The translations under genes were made by a program, and so were the position numbers. The notes below the pieces were generated by a model, which saw nothing but the letters and a program-made list of their open reading frames with translations, was not told where the DNA came from and ran no database searches. From the NCBI RefSeq assembly GCF_003931565.1, contig NZ_RRYI01000004.1, forward strand, positions 1-64,000: 64,000 nucleotides of DNA, given 5' to 3'. Below are positions 26,824 through 37,382 of the stretch, piece after piece; the stretch's first letter is position 1; the number at the start of each line of letters is the position of its first letter. Source of the DNA: Caulobacter sp. 602-1. GTDB lineage: Bacteria; Pseudomonadota; Alphaproteobacteria; Caulobacterales; Caulobacteraceae.

Positions 26824-27963
26824 TTGACCGGTGAAATGCAAAACGGAGCTGGCGCGGGGCCGCGCGCTCTGACCGTCGGTGAAAGCGGCGGGCGCATCTG
26901 GGGCATGACCTCGGCCGAGCGCCTGTCGCGGATCTATCGGCGCCTCGGATTGGTCGAGACGCCGGTCGTCGACCTCTCGAGCGCCGTCGTGGCGGTCGAC
27001 GCGGGCTGGGTGTTCGATGAGTCGCTGATCAAGGCGCTGGCGGGCCGCGAGGGCGCGGTGCTGGTCGACGATTCCGGTCGCGCCGTCGCCGTCCACGCCC
27101 CGGCCGAGCTGGGCTATGCCGCCACCGAGGCTTTGGCGGCCGGGCAGGACCCTACCGGCCTGGATCCGCGCCTGACGCGCTTGACCGCGTTGGAACTGGG
27201 TTCAGCCTACAACAGCGCCCTGCGCAAGCGTGAGCCGCCGGTGCTGGAGCGCCTGACGCCGCAAACCGTGCGCGCCGTCGAGAAGCGCCTGTTCCAGGGC
27301 TCGTACAAGGGCGTCACAGACCTCGTCACCAAGTACGTCTGGCCCACGCCGGCCCGTATCGTCACCCGCTGGGCCGCCATCGCCAAGATGACCCCCAACC
27401 AGGTGACCGGCATCGGCTTCCTGCTGGTGCTGGCGGCCATGTACCTGTTCTGGACCGGCCACTTCGGCTGGGGCCTGGTCTGCGCCTGGATCATGACCTT
27501 CCTCGACACCGTCGACGGCAAGCTGGCCCGGGTCACCCTGACCTCGTCCAAGTGGGGCAACGTCTTCGATCACGGCATCGACCTGCTGCACCCGCCGTTC
27601 TGGTGGTGGGCCTGGTTCGTCGGCGTCTACGCGATCGGCCAGGAGATTCCCTATGCGGGCCTGAGCCTGGCCATTGTCATCGCCGGCTATGTGCTGCAGC
27701 GCGTGGAGGAGGGGATCTTTCTCGCCCTCTTCAAGCTCGAGGTGCACGCTTGGCGCCCGTTCGACAGCTTCTTCCGCCTGATCACCGCGCGTCGGAACCC
27801 CAACCTGATCCTGCTGACGGCCTGCGCCCTCGTGGGCAGGCCGGACATCGGCTTCACCCTTGTGGCTATCTGGACCGCGGTGTGCTTGATCGTGCACGCC
27901 GTTCAGATTCTGCAGGGTCTGGCCGCGCCGAAGGGCTCAATCCAGTCTTGGCTGTCGAAATGA
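26824..27963 (+). CDS. CDP-alcohol phosphatidyltransferase of the ceramide-phosphoglycerate operon
   Basis: 379-aa protein. Residues about 180-375 are the membrane catalytic domain with the complete CDP-alcohol motif: Asp228, Asp231, Gly232, Ala235, Arg236, Gly245, Asp249, Asp253 (DTVDGKLAR and GNVFDHGID). The N-terminal 150 residues are soluble and look like a reduced nucleotidyltransferase domain. It overlaps the ceramide kinase gene (ATGA). In Caulobacter the three-gene set here corresponds to the cpgABC genes needed for ceramide phosphoglycerate; this enzyme probably forms or transfers the phosphodiester headgroup. The TTG start 26824 is weak; ATG 26836 and ATG 26905 are alternatives. Confidence 0.85.
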   Translation: MTGEMQNGAGAGPRALTVGESGGRIWGMTSAERLSRIYRRLGLVETPVVDLSSAVVAVDAGWVFDESLIKALAGREGAVLVDDSGRAVAVHAPAELGYAATEALAAGQDPTGLDPRLTRLTALELGSAYNSALRKREPPVLERLTPQTVRAVEKRLFQGSYKGVTDLVTKYVWPTPARIVTRWAAIAKMTPNQVTGIGFLLVLAAMYLFWTGHFGWGLVCAWIMTFLDTVDGKLARVTLTSSKWGNVFDHGIDLLHPPFWWWAWFVGVYAIGQEIPYAGLSLAIVIAGYVLQRVEEGIFLALFKLEVHAWRPFDSFFRLITARRNPNLILLTACALVGRPDIGFTLVAIWTAVCLIVHAVQILQGLAAPKGSIQSWLSK

Positions 27964-28874
27964 CGCGCATCGGGGTTGTTCGCAATCCAAAGAGCCACGG
28001 CAACCGGGCGCATCCGCCCGGTCCGCCGCCCGAGGGCGTGCGGCTGGTCGAGCCCCTTGGCCGTGACGCCCTGAGAGCGGAACTCGAAAACTTCGCCCGC
28101 GAGGGCCTCGACCTGCTGATCATCGACGGCGGCGACGGCACGGTTCGCGACGTCATCAGCCTGCTGCCGCACACCTTTGGCGAGGATTTGCCGCTGCTGG
28201 CGGTGTTGCCGTCGGGCAAGACCAACGTCCTGGCCATCGACCTGGGCGCCCCCAGCGACTGGCGGCTCGAGGAAGTCCTGATCGCGGCCCGCCAGGCCGA
28301 CCCGCGCATCAAGGAGCGGCCGCCGCTGCGGGTCAGCTGGGCCGACGGCCGGCCGTGCCTGCAGGGCTTCTTTTTCGGGGTCGGGGCCATGGTCAAGGCG
28401 ACCAACCTGGCCCAGAAGGCCCACAAGGTCGGCTTCTTCCATAATCTGGCCGTGGCCGTGACCATCCTGAGCGCCACCCTGGGCGCGCTGTTCGGCGGGG
28501 CCAAGGACGAGTGGCGCGAGGGCGTGCCGGCCAGGCTGGCCATCGACGGCCAGGACCAGCCGGGCGACGAGCGGTTCGCCATCGTGGCCACGGCCCTCAA
28601 GCGACTGCCGTTCGGCCTCAAGCCCTTTGGCGCGCCGCGCGAGGGCCTGAAGCTCCTGGACGTCGACGCCCCGCCGCGACGGCTCATGAAAGCCCTGCCG
28701 ATGGTGCTGAGCGGCAAGGCCGAACCGGCCCTGGAAGGCCTGGGCTATCGCCGCCGCGACCCGCGCCTGATCAGCCTGGCCGGCGGCGCGCCCTTCGTGC
28801 TGGACGGCGAGGTCTACGAAGGCGGCGACCTGACCATTGGCCTCGGGCCATCCTTGCGGTTCCTCGTCGGATGA
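27960..28874 (+). CDS. cpgB: Ceramide kinase, diacylglycerol-kinase-like
   Basis: 304-aa member of the DAGK/sphingosine-kinase fold. The nucleotide-binding GGDGT motif is at 57-61 (IIDGGDGTVRD), with VLPSGKTNVLA in place of the usual GTxND stretch, and GFFFGVGA further on. It matches the bacterial ceramide kinase CpgB described in Caulobacter, which phosphorylates ceramide to ceramide-1-phosphate as the first step to ceramide phosphoglycerate. Start and stop overlap neighbouring genes by ATGA on both sides, so the three genes are translationally coupled. SGKTN instead of GTGND is a useful diagnostic of this divergent kinase group. Confidence 0.86.
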   Translation: MTRIGVVRNPKSHGNRAHPPGPPPEGVRLVEPLGRDALRAELENFAREGLDLLIIDGGDGTVRDVISLLPHTFGEDLPLLAVLPSGKTNVLAIDLGAPSDWRLEEVLIAARQADPRIKERPPLRVSWADGRPCLQGFFFGVGAMVKATNLAQKAHKVGFFHNLAVAVTILSATLGALFGGAKDEWREGVPARLAIDGQDQPGDERFAIVATALKRLPFGLKPFGAPREGLKLLDVDAPPRRLMKALPMVLSGKAEPALEGLGYRRRDPRLISLAGGAPFVLDGEVYEGGDLTIGLGPSLRFLVG

Positions 28875-29752
28875 GCAGCCTTCGCGACCTCGTCGCGGCC
28901 GAGCTCTCCACGCCGACCCCCGCGCCGATCACCGCCTTCGCCGAGAGCCTGACGACGATTTTTCCGGGCGCCCAAGCCGTGCTGTTCTACGGCTCCATCC
29001 TGCGGACGGGCGATCTCTCGGGCGTGCTCGACTACTACGTCCTGACCGAGCGGCCGCCGGCCGGATGGCGCGGCCTCTTCACCCGCATCCTGTGGCCGGA
29101 CGTCAGCTATCACGAGTTCGAGCACGAGGGGCGGGTTCTGCGAGCCAAGGTGGCCTCGATGACCCTGAACCAATTCCGCAGGGCCGCCAGCGGCGGGGGC
29201 CACGACACCACCATCTGGGCCCGCTTCGTGCAGCCCTGCGCGCTGATCTGGGCGGGGGAAGGCGCGCGCGAGACGGTGATCGACGCAGTGACCGACGCCT
29301 GCCGTACGGCGGCTCGCTACGCCCGCGCCCTGGGGCCGGTCGACGGGACGCCGCGCGACCTGTGGACCGCCTTGTTCCGCGAGACCTACAAGGCCGAACT
29401 GCGGGTCGAGAAGGCCGGCCGGGAGGTCTCGATCCTGACCTTCGACCCCCAGCGCTACGACCACGTCATGGAAGCCGTCTGGCGTGACGAGGGCCGGGCG
29501 ATGGATGAGGCCGAGCGCGCTCGCGTGCGTCGCGACTGGCGGCCGCGCAAGCTGTTGGGCAAGCCGCTGAACGCCGCGCGGCTGATGAAGGCGTCCTTCA
29601 CCTTCCAGGGCGCGGCGCGCTACGCCGCCTGGAAGATCGAGCGTCACACCGGCGTGCCCATCGAGGTCACGCCCTGGCGCGAGCGCCATCCCATCCTGGC
29701 CGCGCCCGGCGTGCTGCTGAAGGTCTGGAAAAGCCGTCGCAGGGCGACCTGA
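28871..29752 (+). CDS. Nucleotidyltransferase-like protein of the ceramide-phosphoglycerate operon
   Basis: 293-aa soluble protein, third gene of the coupled operon (probably the cpgC position of Caulobacter). The opening LFYGSILRTGDLSGVLDYYVL at residues 38-58 resembles the pol-beta nucleotidyltransferase motif G-S-x(n)-D-h-D/E, but the second acidic residue is a tyrosine (Asp54-Tyr-Tyr), so metal binding may differ. A conserved Arg/Trp-rich C-terminus (RPRKLLGKPLNAARLMKAS) could touch the membrane. The ATG overlaps the kinase stop. Possible roles are activating glycerate as a nucleotide ester or joining it to ceramide phosphate; both are inference. Confidence 0.78.
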   Translation: MSSLRDLVAAELSTPTPAPITAFAESLTTIFPGAQAVLFYGSILRTGDLSGVLDYYVLTERPPAGWRGLFTRILWPDVSYHEFEHEGRVLRAKVASMTLNQFRRAASGGGHDTTIWARFVQPCALIWAGEGARETVIDAVTDACRTAARYARALGPVDGTPRDLWTALFRETYKAELRVEKAGREVSILTFDPQRYDHVMEAVWRDEGRAMDEAERARVRRDWRPRKLLGKPLNAARLMKASFTFQGAARYAAWKIERHTGVPIEVTPWRERHPILAAPGVLLKVWKSRRRAT

Positions 29753-29766
29753 GGCCACAAACAAAA

Positions 29767-29790
29767 ACGCCCGGGTGTGAGCCCGGGCGT
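29767..29790 (-). terminator. Intrinsic terminator after spt
   Basis: Perfect 9-bp stem ACGCCCGGG / CCCGGGCGT with a 6-nt loop. On the minus strand it is followed by TTTTTGTTTG, a good U-tract for the spt transcript. On the plus strand the downstream TCTTCGTT is weaker, but the hairpin could also end the ceramide-phosphoglycerate operon. Confidence 0.85.
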
Positions 29791-29813
29791 CTTCGTTCAG
29801 CGATGCAGCAATC

Positions 29814-31028
29814 TTAGGCGCGAGCGCGCTTCAGAGGCTCGATGACGCCAAGGGCCGCGCCGATTTCGGCGAAGGCGCCCAGGACGGCGTCGATCTGCTC
29901 GTCGGTGTGGGCGGCGCTGACGCTGGCGCGCAGCAGCGGACGGCTGTCCGGCGTGGCGGGCGGCAGGGCCAGGTTCAGGTAGACGCCAGCCTGCAGCAGG
30001 GCGTTCCACATGGCGATGGCGCGTTCCTGATCCGGGATGGTCGTGGCGACCACCGGGCTGGCCGTCGGGCCGGTGTGGAAGCCCATGGCGGTCAGGCCGT
30101 CGTACAAGCGCTTGGCGTTGCGGTTCAGGCGGTCGCGCAGCTCCGGCTGCTCGATCATGCGACGCAGGGCGGTGATGGTCGAGGCGACCACGGCTGGCGG
30201 CAGCGAGGCGGTGAACATGTATGGACGGCAGACGACGCGCATGACGTCGAAGTCGTCCAGGTTCGAGACGCAGAAGCCGCCGATGGCGCCCAGGCTCTTG
30301 GAGAAGGTGCCGACGATGAAGTCGACGTCGTCTTCCACGCCAGCCGCCTCGGCCAGGCCGCGGCCCGTCGCGCCCAGCACGCCCATCGAGTGGGCCTCGT
30401 CGACCAGCAGATAGCCGCCCAGCTCGCGCTTCACGGCGGCGATTTCCTTCAGCGGCGCGACGTCGCCGATCATCGAATAGACGCCTTCGACCACGATCAG
30501 GCGCTCGCCCGGCGCATCGCCCAGGCGACGCAGGCGCTTGGCCAGGTCCTCGGGGTCGTTGTGGCGGAAGCGGATGACCTCGGCGTGGCCCAGACGCGAG
30601 CCGTCATAGATCGAGGCGTGGCTGTCGGCGTCGAGGATCAGGTGGTCGCCGCGACCCACCAGGGTCGACAGCACGCCCAGATTGGCCTGGTAGCCAGTCG
30701 TGAAGACCATGGCGTGCTTGCGGCCGTAGAACTTGGCCAGTTCCTGCTCGAGCTCGACGTGCGCCTCGAACGAACCATTGGCGATGCGGGAACCGGTGGT
30801 GCCCGTGCCGCGTTCCTGCACAGCTTTGACCGAAGCGGCGATCGCCTCCTCGTCGAAGGTCAGGCCCAGATAGTTGTTGGTGCCCAGCAGGATCGTCGGA
30901 CGCCCCTCGACGACGCCCTCGGTCGGCGAGGTCACGGCGTCGAAGCGAACCTTGAACGGGTCGGCGCCGGCGCTCTGGATGGCCTTGTACGCATCGCGAT
31001 AGGCCAGGTGCTTATCGAATAGCCCCAT
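29814..31028 (-). CDS. spt: Serine palmitoyltransferase
   Basis: 404-aa PLP-dependent alpha-oxoamine synthase. It carries the Schiff-base Lys244 in TFSKSLGAIGG, the cofactor Asp in LLVDEAHSMGVLG (about 210-213) and LDADSHASIYDG. It condenses serine with palmitoyl-CoA or acyl-ACP to 3-ketosphinganine, the committed step of sphingolipid synthesis, in the cytoplasm. AONS and KBL enzymes share the fold, but a dedicated ACP 3 nt upstream and the ceramide genes around it fix the assignment as Spt. It is the last gene of the leftward operon and ends at a strong terminator. Confidence 0.94.
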   Translation of the reverse strand: MGLFDKHLAYRDAYKAIQSAGADPFKVRFDAVTSPTEGVVEGRPTILLGTNNYLGLTFDEEAIAASVKAVQERGTGTTGSRIANGSFEAHVELEQELAKFYGRKHAMVFTTGYQANLGVLSTLVGRGDHLILDADSHASIYDGSRLGHAEVIRFRHNDPEDLAKRLRRLGDAPGERLIVVEGVYSMIGDVAPLKEIAAVKRELGGYLLVDEAHSMGVLGATGRGLAEAAGVEDDVDFIVGTFSKSLGAIGGFCVSNLDDFDVMRVVCRPYMFTASLPPAVVASTITALRRMIEQPELRDRLNRNAKRLYDGLTAMGFHTGPTASPVVATTIPDQERAIAMWNALLQAGVYLNLALPPATPDSRPLLRASVSAAHTDEQIDAVLGAFAEIGAALGVIEPLKRARA

Positions 31029-31031
31029 TAG

Positions 31032-31283
31032 TTAAGCCCTAGTCCGGAGATCATTGATCAGTTTGGAAAGGTCGCCGGCGGTCTCGACAGAGGCCAGGCG
31101 ATCGAGAGGAATGGAGATGTCGAAGGTGTCTTCCAGCTCCATGATGATGTTCATCAGGGCCAGGGAATCCACGGCGAGATCGCGACCGATATGCGACTCT
31201 GCACGAACCTCTACGGGCCGTCCCAGAACCTTGCTCGCCGCCACCCCGATCTCGCGCAAGCTGAGATCCGTAACCGTTTCCAT
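31032..31283 (-). CDS. acpR: Dedicated acyl carrier protein for sphingolipid synthesis
   Basis: 83-aa acyl carrier protein; the phosphopantetheine site is Ser40 in LAVDSLAL, and the acidic recognition helix follows (IIMELEDTFDI). ATG 31283 has GGAGG 11 nt upstream and gives the usual ACP length; the longer in-frame start adds 12 atypical residues. It is 3 nt upstream of spt and near the acyl-ACP synthetase gene, matching the AcpR of Caulobacter ceramide synthesis. It would carry the fatty acid used by Spt or by bCerS. Housekeeping AcpP would be encoded elsewhere. Confidence 0.93.
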   Translation of the reverse strand: METVTDLSLREIGVAASKVLGRPVEVRAESHIGRDLAVDSLALMNIIMELEDTFDISIPLDRLASVETAGDLSKLINDLRTRA

Positions 31284-31360
31284 TCTAAACCAAACCTCCG
31301 GGAGCCCCACCCGTGACACTACTGTAACGGCGAGTCTGTCAGATTTCCGCCATATTTGAA

Positions 31361-32297
31361 CTAGGCGGCGACGTTTTTAGGTAACCACCCCTGTTCTCGA
31401 TACCAAGCGACGGTGTGCAAGAAGCCGTCGATCAGGCCGAATACGCTGGGTACTCCCTCCGCCATCGGAGCGCTAGATAGGGACCAATCGTTGTGAAGCA
31501 ACTCCCTGGCCTTGCCTAAACCGAACACCGAGGGGTTGTTTGAGGCGAAAGACCAAGCATCCGCTAGGGTTCCAGCCAGCAGGAGCGCGTTATCGGGCAA
31601 CCTGACCAGTCGGGGCGCGCGGTTCATCACCCGGGCGGCGGCGGTCATGATTTCTGACCAAGTGTAACCGTCGCGCCGCACATCCGAGAGCTCTACAAGG
31701 CCCGAAACGGGCCTGCGGCAGAAGGCGACGAGCTTGGCCGCGGCGTCCTGGACGTGGATCATGGCGATCCGTGAGTCTGGCGACAGCACCGGCAGCACCG
31801 GGCTCTTGGCCGCCAGTTCGAACAGCGCCAGGGTCTCGGTGTCGCCCGGGCCATAGATGGCCGGCGGACGCACGATCAGGGCGCTGGGGCTGGCCTCGCG
31901 CACCGCGTCCTCGCCCGCGCGCTTGCTGGCGCCGTAGTTCGACAGACGTGGTTCGCGCGCGGCGAGGCTGGAGACCAGGATGAACCGGGCTCCGGCGGCC
32001 TGGGCTGCCTGGGCGGCGGCGCGGGCTCCGTCGCGATTGACCACGTTGAAGCCGTCCAGCGAGGCGGCCTTGATCAGGCCGGCCACGTGGATCACGACCT
32101 CGGCGCCCCGGCACAGGCGGTCGAGCGCCCCGGGGGTCTTCAGGTCGCCGACGACAATCTCGACATCGAGATCGCGCCAGAGCGGATGGATCGGGTCGCG
32201 GCGGACAAGGACGCGGGGCGTCCAGCCGTCCTGGGCCAGGGCGCGGACCAGGTGACGGCCCAGGAAACCCGTGGCGCCGGTGACCGCGACGACGGAT

Positions 32298-32305
<8 letters not shown>
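31361..32305 (-). CDS. cerR: Ceramide reductase (NAD-dependent epimerase/SDR family)
   Basis: 314-aa extended SDR: nucleotide motif TGATGFLG at 9-16, catalytic Tyr124-x3-Lys128 (YGASK) and substrate-side HVQDAAAKL. In Caulobacter CerR reduces the 3-keto group of the N-acylated intermediate, giving dihydroceramide after acylation, the reverse of the eukaryotic order. The GTG start overlaps the aasR stop by 8 nt. The last third of the gene is visibly less GC-rich than its neighbours, and a 77-nt gap then separates it from acpR, where a secondary promoter may lie. Confidence 0.9.
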
Positions 32306-33978
<1,673 letters not shown>

Positions 33979-34001
<23 letters not shown>

Positions 34002-35358
34002 AAGATAGTCTTTCATCGTCTTTGTCGGTGCGCGCGGAGCCTTCCTCCGCCGCGAGTCGGGCGAGCCTGTGACGCGCCATGAAATACATGCCCACGGCCA
34101 TCGCCAAAGCGGACGCAACCAGAGCGGCGCCCGCGCCGGTCAGGCCGAAGGTCTTGATCAGCGGTCCGAGCGCCGCGAGGTAAGCGATAACAACCACGAG
34201 GCGTACGGCCAAGGCCGCGCCGGCGGCGCGCATGGACACGAGCATCGGCTCCAGAGGCAGGGACAGGATGGCGATGGCCGCCGCGGCCACCTGCCAGTTC
34301 ATGACCCCCGCGGCCGCGCCGAACGCCTTGCCCATCACGACCTCGAGAATCCACCTGCCGGCGACCAGGCTGACCAGGAGCAGCGCGGCGGCCGCGCCGC
34401 CGCCGATCAGGCCGATCTGCAGCGCCAGCTTGGTCATGGCCTGCCGCCCGCCGGTGGCGCGCATCTTGGCCAGCTCGGGATAGAGGGCCGGGACCATCAG
34501 GCGCGCCGGCTTGGCCATGCCGTCGGCCACCTGCTTGCCGATCCGCCAGTAGGCCGCCTGGACCGGGCCCAGCATGGCGCCGACGACCAGGGTCAGCACG
34601 TGGGTGAATCCGACGTCGATCGTGCTCGAGAAGTTGGTGGCGATGGCGAAGCGCCAGACGCCCGGCAGGCCCCTTGAGGTCGGTCCCATCATCTTGAAGC
34701 CCTTCAGCAGGCCGCGCTGGTTCAGGTCCCAGGCCGCGATGGCGGCGATGTAGAAGAACGAGACGAAGGTGCCGGCCGCCCAGGCCGCCAGGAACCATTG
34801 AATCTCGGCGCCGGCCAGGGCGCAGATCCCGCAGCCGATCATCCGAACGAACGAACTCACCGCCTGTTGGCCCGCCAGGTAGCGGAAGCGATCGAACAGG
34901 CGGAGCAGGCCAACGCCCGTGGCCGAGGTCATCACCCCGATCGACAGGGCGTACAGCGCGCCATAGCCGCTCATGCCCGCCGGCCAGTTCAGTTCGCGCC
35001 AGAAGAACCAGGAGCCCAGAACGCCGAGGACGACGCCCAGCATGCCGCTGATCAGGTCCAGCAGCAGCGACAGACGCAGCACCTGGTGAAACTTGGGTCG
35101 ATCGTTCTCCAGGGCCGGTGTCGTGCCGTAGGTGATCAGGGTCTGCCACGACTGGAAGTGCGCCACCTCGCCCAGGAACTGCGCGAAGGCGTTGATCAGC
35201 ACGACCACGCCCATCGCCTCCTTGCCCAGGCTCCGGGCGGTGAGGGCGATATAGGCCAGGCCGACGATGGCGTTGACGATCCGACCGCTCAGCAGTTCGC
35301 CGGCGTTGCGCAGGACATGCTTCAGCGGATTCGGGGCGGCGGGAGGCGCGTCGGTCAT
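33979..35358 (-). CDS. Wzx/MATE-type lipid or polysaccharide flippase
   Basis: 459-aa membrane protein with about 12 hydrophobic segments, of the oligosaccharidyl-lipid flippase superfamily (polysaccharide biosynthesis protein type). It moves lipid-linked molecules from the cytoplasmic to the periplasmic leaflet in other pathways. Its ATG overlaps the upstream glycerophosphotransferase-like gene (ATGA) and it overlaps aasR downstream, so it is fully inside the ceramide operon. The simplest reading is that it flips a sphingolipid or a glycerophosphate-decorated intermediate, the step before LptC/F/G-like delivery. Function is inferred. Confidence 0.85.
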
Positions 35359-36482
35359 GCCTTGCGCTCCAGCTTGTCGACGATGGCGCGCGCGGCCCGG
35401 ACCGAGGCCGGAACGTTCGTGATGTCGAACGTCTCCTCGATGCCCCACACCTGGGCTTCGCGATAGTTTTCGTGGGTGGCGAAGGCCTGGTCGAGCGCCT
35501 CGCCCAGCCGTTCGACGTTCTCCAGTACTGGCCCGTACAGCCAGTGATGGAAGCTGGGATCGCCGCACCAGGTTGCCTGGCTGGAATTGAGGAACAGACA
35601 CGGCTTGGGCGTGCGCAGGAACTCGTAGACCTGGCTGGAGACGTCGCCCAGATAGAGGTCGGCCGCCTTGGTGTAGGTCATGTCCGCCGCGGCCGGACCA
35701 CCCAGGTCGACGTGGATGCGCGGATGCTCGGCGAAGGCCTTGAACGCGGCGCGCTCCTCGGTCGAGGCGGTCTCGAACAGGCGGATATGCGGCGCGAAGA
35801 TCAGGTTGTAGCGGTCGTTGGCCGCGAAGAATTCCATCACCTGCCGGCCCCACTTGGGCCAGGAGCCCAGTGTGGCGTGGAAGTGCGGATTGTACAGCAC
35901 CACCGGACCCGGCTGGTCGAACCGCGGGGCCGCGCGCTGGGGCAGATCATCGACCAGATCGAACTTGGGGTAACCGACCATGACGCACGTGTCTTCGGTG
36001 ACCCAGCCCTCCTGCAGCATGCGGTCGCGCTGCTTGCGACCGGCCGCCATGACCAGGTCGAACAGCTTCAGGCGCGGCTCGAACGGGCCTTCCCGGTCGC
36101 CGGCGCCGTGCTGGGTGTAGACCAGCAGCGGGTGGCGCACGCCCAGCCGACGAAGCAGGGCGGTGGTGCGTTCGGGGGTGATCACCGCGTCGTAGCGGGA
36201 CAGGCGCCGGGCGTTGGCGATCAGCATCAGCGCCTTGGGCGGTGCGCCGCCGCCGCCGAAGCGGCGCAACCAGGCCGGAGGCAGCAGGACGAGCTCGATC
36301 GCGGCGCCGCCCAACTCGGCGAGCAGGCCGGAGACATAGTCGAGCAGCTCGGGCGTGGTCGCGGCGATCTCCACCTTGATGGCCGGCCAGCGCCTGGCCA
36401 TGGCGACGGCCACCGACAGGCTGTGCCAGACCTGATGGTGTTGCGCGATGTAGAGAAAGCAGACGCGTTTGGCGGCGGCCAC
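35355..36482 (-). CDS. CDP-glycerol glycerophosphotransferase-like protein
   Basis: 375-aa GT-B-fold protein resembling TagB/TagF teichoic-acid polymerases and related phosphotransferases: YTQHGAGDR near 122-130, VVLYNPHFHATLGSW, FAPHIRLFE and DLYLGDVSSQVYEFL. The family transfers glycerol-phosphate from CDP-glycerol. In a Gram-negative ceramide operon this suggests addition of a glycerophosphate-type headgroup or of more than one such unit. The GTG start at 36482 lies one base after the LptC-like stop. An alternative is a distant glycosyltransferase role; the HFHATLG/GDVSS pair favours the Tag family. Confidence 0.82.
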   Translation of the reverse strand: MAAAKRVCFLYIAQHHQVWHSLSVAVAMARRWPAIKVEIAATTPELLDYVSGLLAELGGAAIELVLLPPAWLRRFGGGGAPPKALMLIANARRLSRYDAVITPERTTALLRRLGVRHPLLVYTQHGAGDREGPFEPRLKLFDLVMAAGRKQRDRMLQEGWVTEDTCVMVGYPKFDLVDDLPQRAAPRFDQPGPVVLYNPHFHATLGSWPKWGRQVMEFFAANDRYNLIFAPHIRLFETASTEERAAFKAFAEHPRIHVDLGGPAAADMTYTKAADLYLGDVSSQVYEFLRTPKPCLFLNSSQATWCGDPSFHHWLYGPVLENVERLGEALDQAFATHENYREAQVWGIEETFDITNVPASVRAARAIVDKLERKA

Positions 36483-36483
36483 G

Positions 36484-37146
36484 TCAGCGCTGACGCTCCA
36501 GCCGGGTATGGACGCGGCCCTTCAGCACCACGCGGTCGCCCTTGTCGGTGACGTTGTAGGCGTTGGCCTGCGTGCTGCCCTTGGGTCCGCTGCCCGAGAT
36601 GCCGGCGTCGCCGCTGACCTCGCCCGTCTTCATGTTGATCAAGGCGCGAGGGGCGTCGAAGTCATATCCCTCGGCGCTGGTGATCTTGACGTCGTCGGTC
36701 AGCAGCAGGGTGTTCTCGGCCTCGCGATAGAGGCCGGTCCTGGCCACCGCCTGGCTGGGATTGGGCTGGCCGTAGCCACGCACCAGGACGGGCGAGACCA
36801 GGTGGACCAGATTCTCGTCCTTGGGGTCGCGCTCGGCGCTCGCCGCGGTGATCAGGAACGGACGGCCGTCCTTGAGCACGCCGGTAAAGCGTGGCTTGTC
36901 CAGCACCAGGGGCGAGGCGGCGGTCTGGGTCTGCAGCTTGCTTGAGGCGAAGGTGTTCCACGACGCCTGGACGATCACGGCGACGGCGACGCCGATGGCG
37001 AACACGGCCAAGGCGAAGCGCAGCCGCCGGACCGGCTTGCGGCGGCGGTTGCGGGCGCGTTCAGCCGCGCTTTCGGTGGGAGGGACGGCGGAAACGCCAT
37101 CGGTCTGGGTGAGCATTTGGGAGAATGGATAGTCCCACGTTGTCAT
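36484..37146 (-). CDS. LptC-like protein of the ceramide operon
   Basis: 220-aa protein of the LptC/LptA-type beta-jellyroll family. It has a cytoplasmic start, one hydrophobic segment at about 43-63 (FALAVFAIGVAVAVIVQ) and a periplasmic domain with repeated strands (PRFTGVLKDGRPFLITAASAERD, then LLLTDDVKI and YDFDAPRALINMKTGEVSG). LptC joins the LptFG permease to the periplasmic bridge that carries LPS. It is the first gene of the leftward ceramide operon, and LptF/LptG-like genes lie in the same island. ATG 37146 is kept (AAAGG upstream); ATG 37116 is 10 residues shorter. Confidence 0.85.
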   Translation of the reverse strand: MTTWDYPFSQMLTQTDGVSAVPPTESAAERARNRRRKPVRRLRFALAVFAIGVAVAVIVQASWNTFASSKLQTQTAASPLVLDKPRFTGVLKDGRPFLITAASAERDPKDENLVHLVSPVLVRGYGQPNPSQAVARTGLYREAENTLLLTDDVKITSAEGYDFDAPRALINMKTGEVSGDAGISGSGPKGSTQANAYNVTDKGDRVVLKGRVHTRLERQR

Positions 37147-37202
37147 TCGCCCAAGACCTTTGTTTTCCGGTGCGCGGTCCTGGCGCGGGTAAGCGCCGTG
37201 CA

Positions 37203-37228
37203 GATGGCGTCGGCGGACGTTGCGTCAA
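37203..37228 (-). promoter_or_regulatory. Candidate housekeeping promoter of the ceramide operon
   Basis: Read on the minus strand: TTGACG, 14 nt, GCCATC, resembling the Caulobacter sigma-73 form (TTGACG then GCTANAWC). It starts about 50-80 nt before the LptC-like ATG. The -10 part is imperfect. Confidence 0.38.
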
Positions 37229-37382
37229 GTGCGTTGTCGGGGCGGCGAAGCCCGGGATGACAGCCCGCCGGTGGCTGATGGGGATTGGATCGCGTCTCGC
37301 GCACGTCGGTTCTGGACCGCCTCCACGCCTAGAATCGCACTTCCGACATGGCGGCCGACCAGTCGGTGTTGGGTTTCGTGGT

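Noticed and set aside
37125..37382. Upstream in-frame extension of the luciferase-like remnant
   Set aside because: No family similarity and atypical composition before 37383; likely chance open frame.
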